Notes under the pieces: model-generated
What the model saw: the letters and a program-made list of their open reading frames with translations, nothing else
Databases searched by the model: none
What the model was told of the DNA's origin: nothing
In this document: piece after piece, positions 30,741 to 42,973 of the stretch
Numbering within the stretch: position 1 is the first letter of the stretch
Layout: each line of letters opens with the position of its first letter
Program-made: the position numbers and the translations under genes
Origin: Cryptomeria japonica
Taxonomy: Eukaryota > Streptophyta > Pinopsida > Cupressales > Cupressaceae
Assembly (NCBI RefSeq): GCF_030272615.1
Contig: NC_081408.1
Span: forward strand, 304,023,450 to 304,087,449
Direction: 5' to 3'
DNA length: 64,000 nt

Positions 30741-33700
30741 GCTTAAGCAGTGGAACCGACAGGGTTTCAGGAACATTTTTCATGAGAAGAAAGTTGCTCA
30801 AGATGTGCTGAATGGGATCACCAGTGTAATCAAAGAGCATGATTTGTCTGAGGACTTTCTTAGGGAGGAAGTCAAGGTTGTCAAGGTGGTAGAGGAATGG
30901 GAGCTTAGGGAAAAAATATACTAGAAGCAAAGAGCTCATATTGATTGGTTGAAGGAGGGAGATAAGAACACTGCTTTCTTCTTCAACTCAGTGAAAGAAC
31001 GAAGACATGGAAATTCCATCCCTATTCTGGTTAATGATAGAGGTGAGCAGTGCTTATCCTTGCAGGAGATATCTAGGGAGTCACTTCAGTTTTTCTAGTC
31101 CCTCTTTAGGGAGGACTCTCAGGGGGAAATGGTGCAGGAGAAACTAGTTCTAGCTTGCATTCCTACTCTTGTCATGGGGGAGATGAATGAGCAGCTTTTG
31201 TGTCCTATTTTGTTGGAATAACTTGAGAGGATTGTCTTTCACATGAGGAAAGGAAAAGCTCCTGGACCGGATGGGTTCCCGATTGAATTCTTTCAAGAGT
31301 TATGGGATATTATCAAGTTGGATTTATTGGAAGTAGTCTAGGAGTCCCAGAGGAATAAGCAGATGCTTCGGGCATTGAATGCGACTTTCATTATTCTAAT
31401 CCCCAAGTGCGATGGGGCCGACCGGTTAGGCTAGTTTTGCCCTATCTCTCTCTGTAATGTGATTTATAAGATCATCTCTAAGCTGATAGTAGATAGATTG
31501 AAGAAGTGTCTGGGGAAGGTTATTTCTAAGGAGCAGAGTGGGTTTGTGGAAGGGCACCAAATTCTGGATGGTGTGGTCATTGCTACGAAGACTATTTATT
31601 CTATGGCAACCTCCAAGGAAAAAGCTATGTTTATCAAGTTGGATATGGCTAAGGCATATGATCGAGTTCGGTGGTCCTTCCTTTAGAAGATCCTCGGGGA
31701 TTTTGGTTTTGTTGAGGATTAGATCCAGTGGGTTATGAGTTGTGTTACGTCTACTTCTTTCTCTATGCTTATCAATGGAGACCATACTGAGCTGTTTGGT
31801 GCTTCTAGGGGTCTCTGCCAGGGGGACCCCCTCTCCCCTTATTTATTCATTCTTCTAGCTGAGAGTTTGGGGAGGTTGATTAAGCATAATGTGGGTCTGG
31901 ATGTTATTCAGGGTTGGAAATGGGGTAATGACTTGCAGCCGCAGTCTCATTTTCAGTTTGTGGATGACACGACCCTTATGGGGCTAGCTAGGATCAGAGA
32001 AGCTTCTAATCTACGTAAGGTCCTCGATGTTTATCTTGTAGCCTCAGGCCAGTTGATCAATGAGGATAAATCTTCTATCCTCTTTTTCAACACTCCTAAA
32101 ACTATTCAAAGGAGGATTTCTCTTATCTTGAGATTCCAAGTTGGCTCCCTGCCCTTGATGTATTTGGGTGTTCCTATTTCTCTAGGCAACCCTCTCAGAG
32201 AGTCGTGGCAGGGTATCTTGGATAAATTTCGCATGAAGGTTAACTACTGGACTCATAGATGGCTATCCTTTGCTAGGAGGGTTCAACTGATTCAGTTAGT
32301 GGTTCAGGCTCTTCTGATCTATCGATGTATGCTTCATGTGGCTCCTAAGTGGTTCTTGAAGGGTTTGGATTCTCTAGCTAGGCAATTCTTATGGGCAGGT
32401 AATCTCTCCTCTTCCAAATGGAGTCTTGTTAATTGGGACCTGGTGTGCAACCCAAAGCAGTCGAGGGGCTTGGTTTAAGGTAGTCTATTCTTTTTGGGGA
32501 AGCTCTTGCAGCTAAATTGTACTGGAGGTGGTGTGTTGAGTAGGATCGAGGTTGGGCTAGGATTTTGGCCAACAAATATATGCAAAGGATCCCAATGGAG
32601 GAAATCCCTAGATATCCTCTTGAGGGAAAGGGCTCATCAATCTAGTATACTCTCAAGAAGGGGGCTTCTCTCATTCAGGTTGGACTTTTTTGGATTTGCA
32701 AAAGGGGGGAAGAGGTCCTTTTTCGGAATGACTCTTGGGATGGATACCCTCCCATCCTTGATCAGTTTCCTAACCTTGGGAATCTATGCCAAAGGTTTTT
32801 GGAGGTGGGATGGTCAAGGGTGAGTGACTTCAAGGTTGTTTATAGGTGTGGTCGGTTGGATTTGGAGTGGTGGAAGGCTCCTAATTAGTGGCCGGTTGTT
32901 GGGATGGAGGAAGAGTGTGCTGAGTTGCATGGCATTTTGGTGAGTAGACATTGTAGCTCCCTCAAGGGTAGGGATGGGCTTTCTTGGTCTCCAAATCCTA
33001 AGGGCATTTTTTCTATGGCTAGTGGATACCGTGAATTGTTGAACCGTAGACTTGAGGGAAGAGAGGTGAACTGGTGGAAACAGGTGTGGAATAATGTTTC
33101 TTGGCCAAAGTGTAACTGGTTTTCTTGGATTTTGGCTTTGAATAGATGTCTAATGTGGGACAATATCCGCAAGCAGGGATTCTTGAGGCCTTCTATCTGT
33201 GTTTTGGGTGGTAACAAGGAGGAAGACTCCTCACACCTGTTCTTCAGATGCCCCTTCTCTATGCTTATTTGGCACTATTGGTGGGGGGTGTGGAAGCATC
33301 CTTCTATCCATGCGGATTCTCTAATGGAGTTCTAGAGCAGTTTGGGCAGATCTCCTATCCTTTCCTCCTTCTTCCAGACTGTCTGGTATATTGGGCCCAT
33401 CTTCACTCTATGGTACATCTGGCTCGAAAGGAATAGGAGGATCTTTCATGAGGTCAAATTGTTTGTTCAACAAGTTTGGAATTTGGGTAGAGATGAGGCA
33501 GATATTGTGAGTAGGCTTGGCCTGCAAGAGTTGTCTCCTGGTTCTACTTGTGTTAGGAGAGGTAGACAGGATATGAAGAAGGTGCATAGGGTGGGAAGGT
33601 GGATACCCCCTCAGGATGATTTTATCAAGATTAACACTGATGGCTCATCTAGGGGTAATCCAGGCCCTACTGGAATAGGTGGTGTTGGCAAGAATAGTAG

Positions 33701-34225
33701 GGGGGAGGTAGTTTTCCTCTTTTCGATGCATAAAGGGTGGCAGTCTAATAATTTCATGGAGGGATTTGTGATTCTCTATGCACTAGAGTGGGCTTGGGTG
33801 TTGGGATGAAGGTAGGTGATTTTTGAATCGGATTGAAAAATTGTTGTTAACTTGTTGACTGAGCAGAAGGTGAGTGGGATTTAGTGGCAGTTCGCAGGGA
33901 TTTTCCAACAAATTCTCCAAATTAGCTCTTTAATGGAGCAGGTGTCTTTCATCCACATCCCTCAAGAATGGAATAGAGTAGTTGATTGTTTGGCCAAGTG
34001 GGCCTCGAAACATGGTAGTGATTGGAAAGTTGAAGGTTGGGAGGATCTCTCCGGGGATTACTGTCAGGACTTGTAGAATATTTTCACTGAGGACATGGAG
34101 GGTTTTGAAGCTGATTGATCTGAGGCTAGGTTCGTGGTTTTTTTCTAGGGCTTCGAGGCTCTGGTTCTCTTTGTAATTCTTGTGTCTAATTTTCAATAAA
34201 GTTTTTACCCTTTTATTCAAAAACA
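30741..34225 (+). mobile_element. LINE-1: L1-type non-LTR retrotransposon fragment
   Basis: A + strand ORF2 remnant begins mid-protein at 30742 and runs through RT, a Cys/His region and RNase H to a stop near 34118. An AATAAA signal follows at about 34194, with A-rich sequence to about 34225. Endonuclease and ORF1 are missing. No clear target duplication was found. The left edge is exactly the E1 LTR end, so either E1 inserted into this LINE or the LINE was 5'-truncated there. Confidence 0.8.
30742..34118 (+). pseudogene. LINE-1 ORF2: reverse transcriptase and RNase H
   Basis: The frame opens LKQWNRQGFRNIFHEKK, typical of the segment before L1 RT. RT motifs follow: GKAPGPDGFPIEFFQ, KQMLRALNATFIILIPK, GFVEGHQILDGVV, FIKLDMAKAYDRVRWSF, the box QGDPLSPYLFILLAESL and FQFVDDTTLMGLA, then YLGVPISLGNPLRESW. 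From about 33180 comes the zinc-like region (EEDSSHLFFRCPF, FLTLWYIWLERN), and from 33600 the RNase H (FIKINTDGSSRGNPGPTGIG, then ESD and HIPQEWNRVVDCLAKWAS). RT and RNase H catalytic residues are visible, but many stops and at least one frameshift (about 32478-32900) disable it. Confidence 0.85.
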
Positions 34226-35160
34226 AAATTTCTTTGAGATTTAATTAAAAAATAATGTTGATCTGAATTCTATAATTCATTCATATTTATATTTGTTTAA
34301 ATGATTTCTCATTCCTATTCATTAATTCCCACAAATTTTGCATCTAGATTTTTACTCTGTATGTTTGAAAATTGAAAGAAATATATTTTTCTAATGATTT
34401 TTTTTTCTTTGATAAAAATCCCAAAAGCATTGAATATATTCTAATAAAAATTCCTATGTCAATCCACCAAATTACTCTATAAAGTCCATGCATTTCCAAC
34501 TCCATGAACTGCATTTGTTGAGGCTGATCAATCACATGAAAGAAAAATGAATTAAATGAAATTAAAAATAAATTGAGTGCGATTAAAATATCCTACAACA
34601 AATCATGGTTTCCTGTTGAGTGCAATTAGAATAGACTACTGCCTCAGGCCAATAATTCCACAAATGACGGCTCTTTTACTGCAGTGAACAACCAAATAGT
34701 TGAATATGTTGGTTTCGTATATAATTATTTAAGGAATTACATTTTCCTAGATTGTGATACAAAAGAATTCAATTATAATAATAGATTGGTTTATTTTGAA
34801 TTCATTTTTAATAGGTAAAAAATTCTACTATTTTTCTTTATTTTTACTTAAAGTCAAGTGCATGCATATCAAAGTCTTTTTTTCTAGTAATTAGTGTTAT
34901 CTTGATCTAATTTATATAGTTAATTATCTAATAGATTATGTTTTTTTTTATTGTAAGAGAATTTAATTAAAATAGTTATAGACTAGTTTATTTCGAATTT
35001 ATCTTTAATGAGCGATATATTATAGTAATTATATCTTTTCTTTGGCTCAAAGTTAAGTATATGCCTGCTAAAGTCTTTTATTTTGAGTAATGAGTGTTAT
35101 TTGGACCTAGTTTACATAGTGGAATAAATTGGTTTGGTGTTATCTTGATTTAATTTATAT
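34226..35160. repeat. AT-rich diverged tandem repeat, left part
   Basis: No coding content. From about 34720 a unit recurs at 200-280 bp spacing: GTTGGTTTCGTATATAATTA, GAATTCATTTTTAATAGG, AAAGTCAAGTGCATGC and GTAATTAGTGTTATCTTGA, with a second diverged copy from about 34930 and part of a third at 35110-35173. The repeat resumes at 42974 beyond LINE-2. Its origin is unknown. Confidence 0.55.
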
Positions 35161-35173
35161 AGTGGAATAAGTT
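35161..35173 (+). other. Target-site duplication of LINE-2, left copy
   Basis: AGTGGAATAAGTT is identical to 42961-42973 and brackets LINE-2. The bases after it are TTTT, the complement of a short poly-A tail of a - strand LINE. Confidence 0.85.
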
Positions 35174-35339
35174 TTTTATAAAGATAAATGGGTTTTATAT
35201 GGACCCAAAACCAAGAGTTTTACAAAAACTGGCCATCAGCCAACCAAACAGACACCAACAACAAAACAGGGGAACACCCCAGACCGAGCTCAAAAGAAAA
35301 AAGAAAGAACAGGAAACAAAACAAAGCACAAACAAACAC

Positions 35340-36904
35340 TCAATTAAGCGAGTGCACCAACTCCTTATTCTTTTGGATGATAACCTTGTTGATTACCTCC
35401 AAGTCCTCCATAATGAACCTAGAGGTACCCTTATTGTTGCTCCTGCTTCTGGTCCTGGAACTAGGGCCCATAGTTTTATTGCCACCCACAACAGAGTCTT
35501 CACCACCCAATTCTTTCTTTTTGTTACTATCACCAGGATAATCACTGTCAAGAGAATTGGATCTATACTCCACCACCATGTAATTGACCTTTTCCAGCCA
35601 CTCCATACTATTTCTCATGGCCTCCTTGCCTATGTCTACCAGATTCTTAAGGTTATTCTTGATCTCCTCCATAGACTGCTCAACCTTATCAATTCTTTTC
35701 TCATGATTAGATTTCATAACCTCCACATCAATGGAAAGATTTTGGGTCATGATCATGAGCTTCTCTATTTTGTTAGGCTCAAGTGAATCAGTGAAGATAT
35801 CAATTATCTCCTTAATCCCCTCTTTGAGGGTATCAATCTCCTTCCCCACCCACTTCCAGTAGTTCTCCTGGCTTCTAGTCACTTCCATCACCAAATTCAT
35901 CAGAGTACTTTCCTATTGTAAGCCACTATCCACATCTTTATGCAGAGTCCCCTGCTTCTCCTTTAGGACATGAAGAGGAATGTCCAATTTGATTTCCTAG
36001 TCCAAGGTCTTGGGACCATAGTCTTTAGCAACCAACTTCTTTTTGGAATAAGGCTCTGTTTGAGAGACCATCTTGTTGGTCAATTTATATTTACTTGCAA
36101 CTCATTTGGGGGGGTTCTTGCTACTATAGGTTCTAGGAGTGACCAACATATCACCCTCTTCAACTGACTTGTAATTAGGGTCAACAAGAGGTTTGGTGCT
36201 CCCACTATCCTCCATCTCCATATTCGTATCAGAGACATCTTGAACATCAGTAATATGGATTTGGCCTTTCTCAAAGAGAGAGGGTACAACTTCACAGGTT
36301 TTGGCGTACTCCATAATGAGCACAATAAGCTCTTCATGGAGGACCGGATTATTCAAATTCTTAGCATGTTTTTCTAGACTATTCTCCAAAGAAGAAACCA
36401 GATAGAATGGAATCGAAATAACTTTGCCATGCCTAAAGTGATTTAAGATGGTAAAAAAATAAGAAAAGATACTAACATATCTACCATCAAGCAAAATGTA
36501 TCTCATAATGAATTCAGCCATGTCCGCCCACAGAGCCATTAGGTCCTTTTTGTTGTAGCCACCATCCACCATTTTATTAACTCTTAGACACTCCTTATCT
36601 TTATCAAAAAAATTTGCCATGTCTTCCTCCCCTATTTTTCTGTCTCTGTAAAACCTTTTTCCATTCATAGCCAACCCATAACCGTAGACACCAGGGTTTC
36701 ATCCACCTGAAATTAAACACCATAAGCCCTCAAAACCCCTTTCTTCCACCCATTGACAAACATTTTTGTGAGCAGAGGAGAAGGGCCATGGAGTCTTTCC
36801 AAGAAGCGAACCATTCCCCCATCAACAATTTCCTGCCATACCTCCTTATTTTTCTTCCATTTATTAAAAGTGGGTTGTTCTTGCATATTCTTGTCCCCAC
36901 CCAT
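35340..36904 (-). pseudogene. LINE-2 extra 3' ORF (ORF3): helical domain plus coiled coil
   Basis: It lies downstream of RNase H but inside the target duplication. The first part (36904-36713) reads FLERLHGPSPLLTKMFVNGW and KKGVLRAYGV; a frameshift leads to MAMNGKRFYRDRKIGEEDM, LWADMAEFIMRYILLDGRY, FSYFFTILNHFRHGK, FYLVSSLENSLEKHAKN and ELIVLIMEYAKTC. The same frame continues with a few stops into a coiled coil (EIKNNLKNLVDIGKEA) and an Arg/Ser-rich end (SSRTRSRSNNKGTS). The helical part resembles, in motif order, the Copia-D accessory ORF near 62700-62400. Such domains recur in plant transposon-encoded proteins; no function is established. Alternative: flanking sequence carried along by 3' transduction. 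Confidence 0.6.
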
Positions 36905-37096
36905 AATGGTCTAGGTCGCCAAACAGAAGTAGGAAATGGGCCACACAAGACAAGTCTCCAAATAGAAACAAAACAGGGGCCACACAAGATTATAAAATGT
37001 CCAAGCACAAGGGAAGTTTCTAGATCTTCGAATAGGGAAATAGAAAGGAAACCATTTCCCCAACAAATTAATCAAATCATGATTGTTCTTTATTAA

Positions 37097-40000
37097 TTAT
37101 CGCAAGTGGATGGTATCATCATATGCCAGGTTGCACAAGTTTTTCGGGAAAGAGTCTTGATTGCTCCACCATTTTGCCGCCACGTAGCCCACTACCATAT
37201 TGGTCAATAAATCCGTTGCTTTATTGCCTTCCCAAAATATGAGAGAGATTTGTAATTCATCCAACTCTTTAATCATATCACAATAATCTTTGATCAATTT
37301 GGCAATAGTGCAACTAGGATCTATACGCCCATTCAAATAGTTGATACTGTTAAGTGAGTCAGATTCCATCCAGACCTTTCTAAATCCTTCCCTTTTAGCC
37401 ATGTGTATCCCTAAATGGGCAGCGCTGGCCTCTGCAAAATGGTTGGAATGGGTTCCCAGAGGGAGCGCCACCGTAGAAACTAGTAGACCTATATGATTCC
37501 TAGCCACTCCCTCACACCTAGCCGGCCTAGGATTCCCTTTAGCTGCCCTGTCCACATTGATTTTGATCCATCCCATAAGGGGGGATGTCATAGAACATTA
37601 TGCCTACACTGTTTAATTTTGTGCACAGGAATGGAGATATTCTAGCCAATTTGCCACCGTTTGATAATATCTCACTCATCCTAGAGAGTAGGGAGGGGAT
37701 GGTCATTCCTTCTACTGGAGAAGGACTTAAGAAAATTCTCCTTGATATAATTTCTAATTCTAATAGCCACAAAAAGTGCAGGAGATTCCAAATCTCTAAA
37801 AATTCTATTGTTTCTTTCTTTCCAAATACCCCAAGCAATATGAGGAAGAGGCATATTCCAGAGGACTCCCAAAGTGTATTTGTCAAAGGGGAACTTCCAT
37901 TCAAACCACAACCTTTGAACATAATCGGCGAAGACCCAATTAGTGTTCTAGATATCAAGGAACAAACTCTAGATATCCATGGCAAAAGAGCAATGAAGCA
38001 ACATATGTCTAGCATTTTCCACGCTTCTTTGCATAGGAAGCATCTGTTAGGAATATGAAGACTTCTTTTGCAAAGGTTGTCAATGGTAGCAATCTTACTC
38101 TACATGAAAAGCAAAAAAAATATATTAATTTTTGGAGTTAAAAGCTTATTCTAGATACCAACCCAGAAGGGGGAGGGAGAGAAACTTCTGGAGACGAACT
38201 TGTAGGCATCAACAACCTTGAATTTCCCTGAAGGAGAAATTCCAAAACACTTCATCATCCACATGAGAGAAAGGGTTATGAATACAGTTTAACCAAGGTT
38301 TCAAAGGTAACAAAGAATCATCCATAGATTTGAGATCTAACCAGGCTCCATCTCTAAAATAATCAGCCACCTAGGAGCCAATTTTTCTGAGACATAATTC
38401 TTTGAAAGGAGGAGCTCAAACTGAATCCAAAAGGGGGGCATCACCAATCCCCTAGTCCTCCCAAAATATGATTTTAGTTCCATTCCCCAGCACCCATCTA
38501 CAACCATGCAAGATAATATTGGTGGAACCAAAGAAATTGCTCCATAAATCAGAGACAGAGTTGGGAAGGTCATAAGATTCTAGCGTGTTCTGGATACCCT
38601 GGATGTGGTATTTATGTTTGAAAATGTCATTCCATTTATTATTCTATTTAAGACATCTCCACAATTGCTTGGCCATCAAGTCTTTATTGAAATCTCTTAG
38701 ATTTATAATGTCCAGCCCCCCCATGGACTTGGGAAGGCAAACTTGTTTCCAAGCCGCAAGATGCAACCTATTCTTAATTTCAGTCCCTGTCCAAATTTTT
38801 TTTTTTTTGAATTCTTTCCAATCTATCAACAATTTGGATGAGAATTTCGAATAAAACCATAGCATACATCGGGAGGCTTTGAAGCATAGCTTTGAGCAGT
38901 TGGAACTTACCTTCCTAGCCAGCTTATTCTGGAATCTATCAATAAGATTCACCCAGAAGGAATCTAGGGCCGAACCATGGTAGAGGGGAAGACCTAAATA
39001 AGATTCAGGCATAACCCCAACTTTACATCCCACAATCATGGCAATCTTCATTTTCCTATGATGCAGGGTGCTAAAGAAAAAAATGGAACTTTTAGCCAAG
39101 CTAATTTTTTGTCCATTACCTTGCTCATAAGTATCTAGAGTCCTTTTTAGATTATTAGCTTCTTTAACCGAACTTTCCCCCGTCAACAAAGTATCATCCA
39201 CAAATTGTTGGTGAAAATAGGTAGAGGCCTAAGAAGAGGGATGCAAGCCCAAAATATTACCTTTTCTAACTTCCCTTTGGATAATTTTACTAAGAGCTTC
39301 ACTCATTAGAATGAAAAGGAAAGGAGATAAAGGATCCCCCTGTCTAATGCTCCTCGATGCAAAGAAGAAATCAGAGGCAACACCATTGATCAAGACTGAA
39401 ATTTTGGGAGTGGACACACATTGATCAATAATCTAGATGAAGTTATCTCCAAATCCAAATGCCCTAAGTATTCTGAGAAGAAAACTACAATTGAATCTAT
39501 CAAAATCTTTCAACACATCCAATTTCAGAAAAAAACCAAGATTTTTATTGATAGATAAGGAGTGAATGTTCTCATGCACCACAATTATGGAATCCAAAAT
39601 CTGCCTCCCAGGAACAAACCCATTCTAGTGTTTTGAAATTAAAGAGGGGAGGAATTTCTTAAGCCTGAGCACCGGGATCTTGGTGAAAATTTTATATATA
39701 GAATTGCATAGACTAATAGGTCTAAAATCCCAAAAAATAACAGGCATCAGGTTTCTTGGGAATGAGGACAAAGAAGGTTGCATTCAGCTCCTTCAGAAGA
39801 GAGCATGGCCTAAAAAACTTATGTTGCGATGACCACATCAGAGCCTAAGATCTACCAAAAGTTTTGAAAGAAGAACAAAGGGAAACCATCAGGGCCAAGG
39901 ACTTTGTTACCTTCAAAAAAGATGACCACATTACAAACTTCATCATGAGTGGGGATTCTCATTATCTCCATGTTCATATCCTAAGAGACAATGTTGGAAA

Positions 40001-41340
40001 CTTCCTGCAACATCTCATCTAGGGCCAAAGCATTAAGAGGGTCATCAGCTGATAAGAGATTAGTGCACTAACTGATGGATTCCTGGAAAATCTCTTCATG
40101 CTTATCAATCCATCTCTAGTCAACCTAAATTTTACTGATTCTATTAGCCGTCCTGTGCTTGAGGGTCGTCATATGAAAAAACTTAGTATTTTTGTCACCA
40201 CTTTTAAGCCACAAGTCTCTAGATCTCTGCTTCCAGAATTCCTCCTCTTTGGAAATAATATCATGCAGTTTAGTGGAAATCTCAATTTATTTGTTCAAGA
40301 CGTCATTATCGAACCCAAAATCTTAGATATGCTTCTAAACCTCCTCAAGATCCTTCTTGAGCTTATCTTTAATTTTGAAAATATTACCAAAAGAGGACTT
40401 ATTCCAACTTTGAATATTGGACTTGACATTGGATAACTTCTTAGCAATAGGAAACATGGTTGTACCCTACATATCAATATTCCACCACTTGATAATTTTA
40501 TCATCGATGTCAGGGGCCATCAACCACATTTTCTCAAATCTGAAGGGGCATGCCTTTCTTCCAGACAATAGAATCACCGAAAGACAAATAGGGAAGTCAT
40601 AAGATCCTATTCAGGTCAAGGAATTGAGTTTACAAGAAGCATTTTGTATCCAATCAGGACATACACGACCCCTATCTAGCTTAACTTGTATGAGGTTGTC
40701 CCCACTACATCTATTAGACCAAGTTAATTTAGCCCCAATAAGATCTAGGTCCAACAGGCTCAAAGAATTAATCATATCAACCAAGTCTTGTCTACTGTCA
40801 ATACAAATAGGCATGCCCCCAGATTTGTCCAAATTGGAGAGAGGGGTGTTAAAATCACCTAGAAGTATCCATTTCTCATTAGGGAAAAGTGATCTAGCAT
40901 GACAAATGGAAGACCAGAGAATTTTCCTAGTAGTTCTCCCATTAGGAGTATAGATGTTGGAAATAATCCAGGAGGATCCATCTTTAAGATTATAGAATCT
41001 AGTAGCAATGTGATTAGAAGAAGACAAAACCACCTTACCACATAACAATCTCAGATTCCAAAGAGTGGTGATACCGCCAGAAGCACCATCTACATTAACA
41101 CAATGAACACCACAATCTCCAAAAATCACCAATTTAATATTTTCCACTTTACAACAAGGCATTTTAGTATCTTGAACAAGGAAAATATCCGGCTTATAAT
41201 CCCTAACCAAGATGGATAGCAGATCATGCTTATGGGGATGAATCCCCTTATATTCCATGAAATAATTTCATTTAGCAAGAGAGGGGGATCCCATCCCCAT
41301 TTCTGGTAATGTTCTCTAGGCTCCATCCGTAATGGAATCT
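37097..41340 (-). pseudogene. LINE-2 ORF2: endonuclease, reverse transcriptase, RNase H
   Basis: APE-type endonuclease: NEIISWNIRGF (about 41310), LVQDTKM (Asp where Glu is usual), ISNIYTPNG, WILLGDFNTPLSNLDKSGG and LTWSN, to 40611. RT: NGFVPGRQILDSIIVVHENI, FFLKLDVLKDFDRF (about 39510), INGVASDFFFASRSIRQGDP with LSPFLFILMSEAL (39417-39229), and the catalytic FVDDTLLTG (39201). Then YLGLPLYHGSALDSFW and the Cys/His region. RNase H (37591-37097) has WIKINVDRAAKGNP, EASAAHLGIH and MESDSLNSINYL, with Asp, Glu and Asp in place. Several frameshifts and many stops between 40600 and 39420. The protein would nick DNA and prime cDNA at the nick. Confidence 0.85.
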
Positions 41341-42833
41341 CGACTCTGCCTATCTCTACTAACCGCATTAGGTGGCCTCCCCACCCCCCATGAATCCAAC
41401 CCACAGTCCTCTTTTAGTCTATTTCTAGTTGAAACCCCCCTAGAGTTTGAAGTAGATTGGCCAATAAGGGAATTCCTTCTTCTATTTTTGGGTTTGACCT
41501 CAATAAAAGGACAAGAGTCTTCTTGGGATGATTCTAGTGTGAGAGATACATGGGGCTTCGCCTCGACAAAGTTACCCATTTGAATGACCAGTTGAATGGG
41601 AATATTCGAGACAGCCCCGTTAGCATTTAAAGTATTCACTTCCTCACAAGGAGCATTCACAAGAGGGGACTCCCAAACATTCTCCTCTAAGAGTGGAGGG
41701 TTAGGAGCAGGGACCACACATACATTTGAAGTAAAACCTGCTCCAGGCATGACCCCATCTTCCATAAATGAGGGAGGGATAAAGGGATCAACATATCCAT
41801 TTGAATCATTGCAAAATCCTTCTAGAGGAGGATAAGAGGGTAGGGTATTCCTCTTCTCTAAGATCAGCATGTCAGTCCCCTTTCTCCATACCTTCTTTGG
41901 CTTAGACGGACACTGCTTGGCCCAATGACTCACTTTTTTATAGTGGAAACATGCAAAAGGGATGGATTCATACTCCACTTTCTGCACCCATCTACCCAAC
42001 TTAGAAAAAAGATCAATCTTGAATGGCAGGTTGGTAGATTGTTTGGCATTGACACACAATCTAGCATAAACAAGGTGTCTTTTAGCTGTAGTCATTGGGT
42101 CAATTGAAATTATCTCTCCAAAACATGCTGCAATTCCTGCAAAAATATCTTCTCCCCAAAAATCCATGGGTAATCCTAGCAATCTGACCCAGATTAGGGC
42201 TTCATTACATTCCCAATCTTTGGGATTAAATCTTGGTTCCCACTTTTTAAGGGCCCATAAGGCTTTTTCCGGCATCCATGGACCACCTGCCAAAAAAGAT
42301 CAAAGATCTTCGTCATAAGCAAATGAAAAAGAGAAGAAACCACTAGCCATAGCAACAACATCAATTTGACCCTTACCCTTCCATTTTCTAGACACCCAGT
42401 CTCTAACAGTCTCAATGTTGGGAGGTGGTCCAACAAACTTACCCACCAAGACTAAGTTCATGAAAGCCATATTCTGATCCACAATATAGTCTGGGATAGA
42501 GATGGAGGAAGCACTAGACTCAAGGTCAACTTTATGTAGAACCGGCAAAATTGCCTTACCCTTAAGCTTAGACCCAAATAATGAAGCCCATTTCTTATTA
42601 CACTCTGCAAACAGAATCTTAAAAAAAGCCTCTGCAGTATTGGGGCCCTCAACACCACCATATTTGTCGGAGATGACAAATTTACCATTGTTTGTATTCT
42701 GCAGGGTACCACCATCCCACGTATCGTTTGAGGTCCCATATGTGGGATCAGGATCCGATTCGGCAGAAGGACAAGTCATGGGAGAAACCCCTGGACCCCC
42801 ATCACCCAGGTATCCTACACCAGGGCCATTCAA
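41316..42833 (-). pseudogene. LINE-2 ORF1: DUF4283/zinc-knuckle RNA-binding protein
   Basis: One frame with a single stop at 42300-42302 (YDEDL, stop, SFLAGGPWMPE). The first part contains LVGKFVGPPPNIETVRDWVS and GFFSFSFAY, the second GGPWMPEKALWALKKWEP and IWVRLLGLPMDFWGEDI. Together these are the DUF4283-type domain of plant L1 ORF1. A knuckle follows as CFHYKKVSHWAKQC, with Tyr at the second Cys. The Pro/Asn-rich C-terminal half ends RQSRDSITDGA. The initiating ATG is uncertain: 42833 is TTG; an ATG at 42897 is in another frame. Role by family: binds element RNA in the RNP. Confidence 0.8.
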
Positions 42834-42960
42834 AATTTAAACCTGAATGAATCGAAACTCTTGCTCCTGCTCCCACTCTTGCTCTTGCTCTCTCCATTTT
42901 TAATTCCCAAAAATGTTACGTGTGTAAGGTGATAGTTGATTCAGGTTCTTTTGATAATTT

Positions 42961-42973
42961 AGTGGAATAAGTT
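42961..42973 (+). other. Target-site duplication of LINE-2, right copy
   Basis: AGTGGAATAAGTT, identical to 35161-35173. The tandem repeat interrupted by LINE-2 resumes immediately after it. Confidence 0.85.

Larger units (their letters stand above)
35174..42960 (-). mobile_element. LINE-2: near full-length L1-type LINE with an extra ORF
   Basis: Bracketed by a 13-bp direct repeat (35161-35173, 42961-42973). On the - strand: a 5' leader with purine-rich GAGCAAGAGC repeats (about 42900-42850), ORF1, ORF2 (endonuclease, RT, RNase H; to 37097) and then a further coding region (36904-35340), before a short poly-T at the + strand left end. About 7.8 kb. It split a tandem repeat. Stops and frameshifts are moderate, so it is younger than the copia relics. 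Confidence 0.85.

Noticed and set aside
35161-35173. LINE-2 duplication as a mere tandem-repeat unit
   Set aside because: A similar GTGGAATAAATT occurs nearby (about 35125), so this was considered, but the exact 13-mer sits at both LINE edges and the repeat continues across, so the target-duplication reading is preferred.
41332-41835. + strand open frames within LINE-2
   Set aside because: They lie opposite ORF1, whose zinc knuckle and DUF4283 motifs fix the coding strand.
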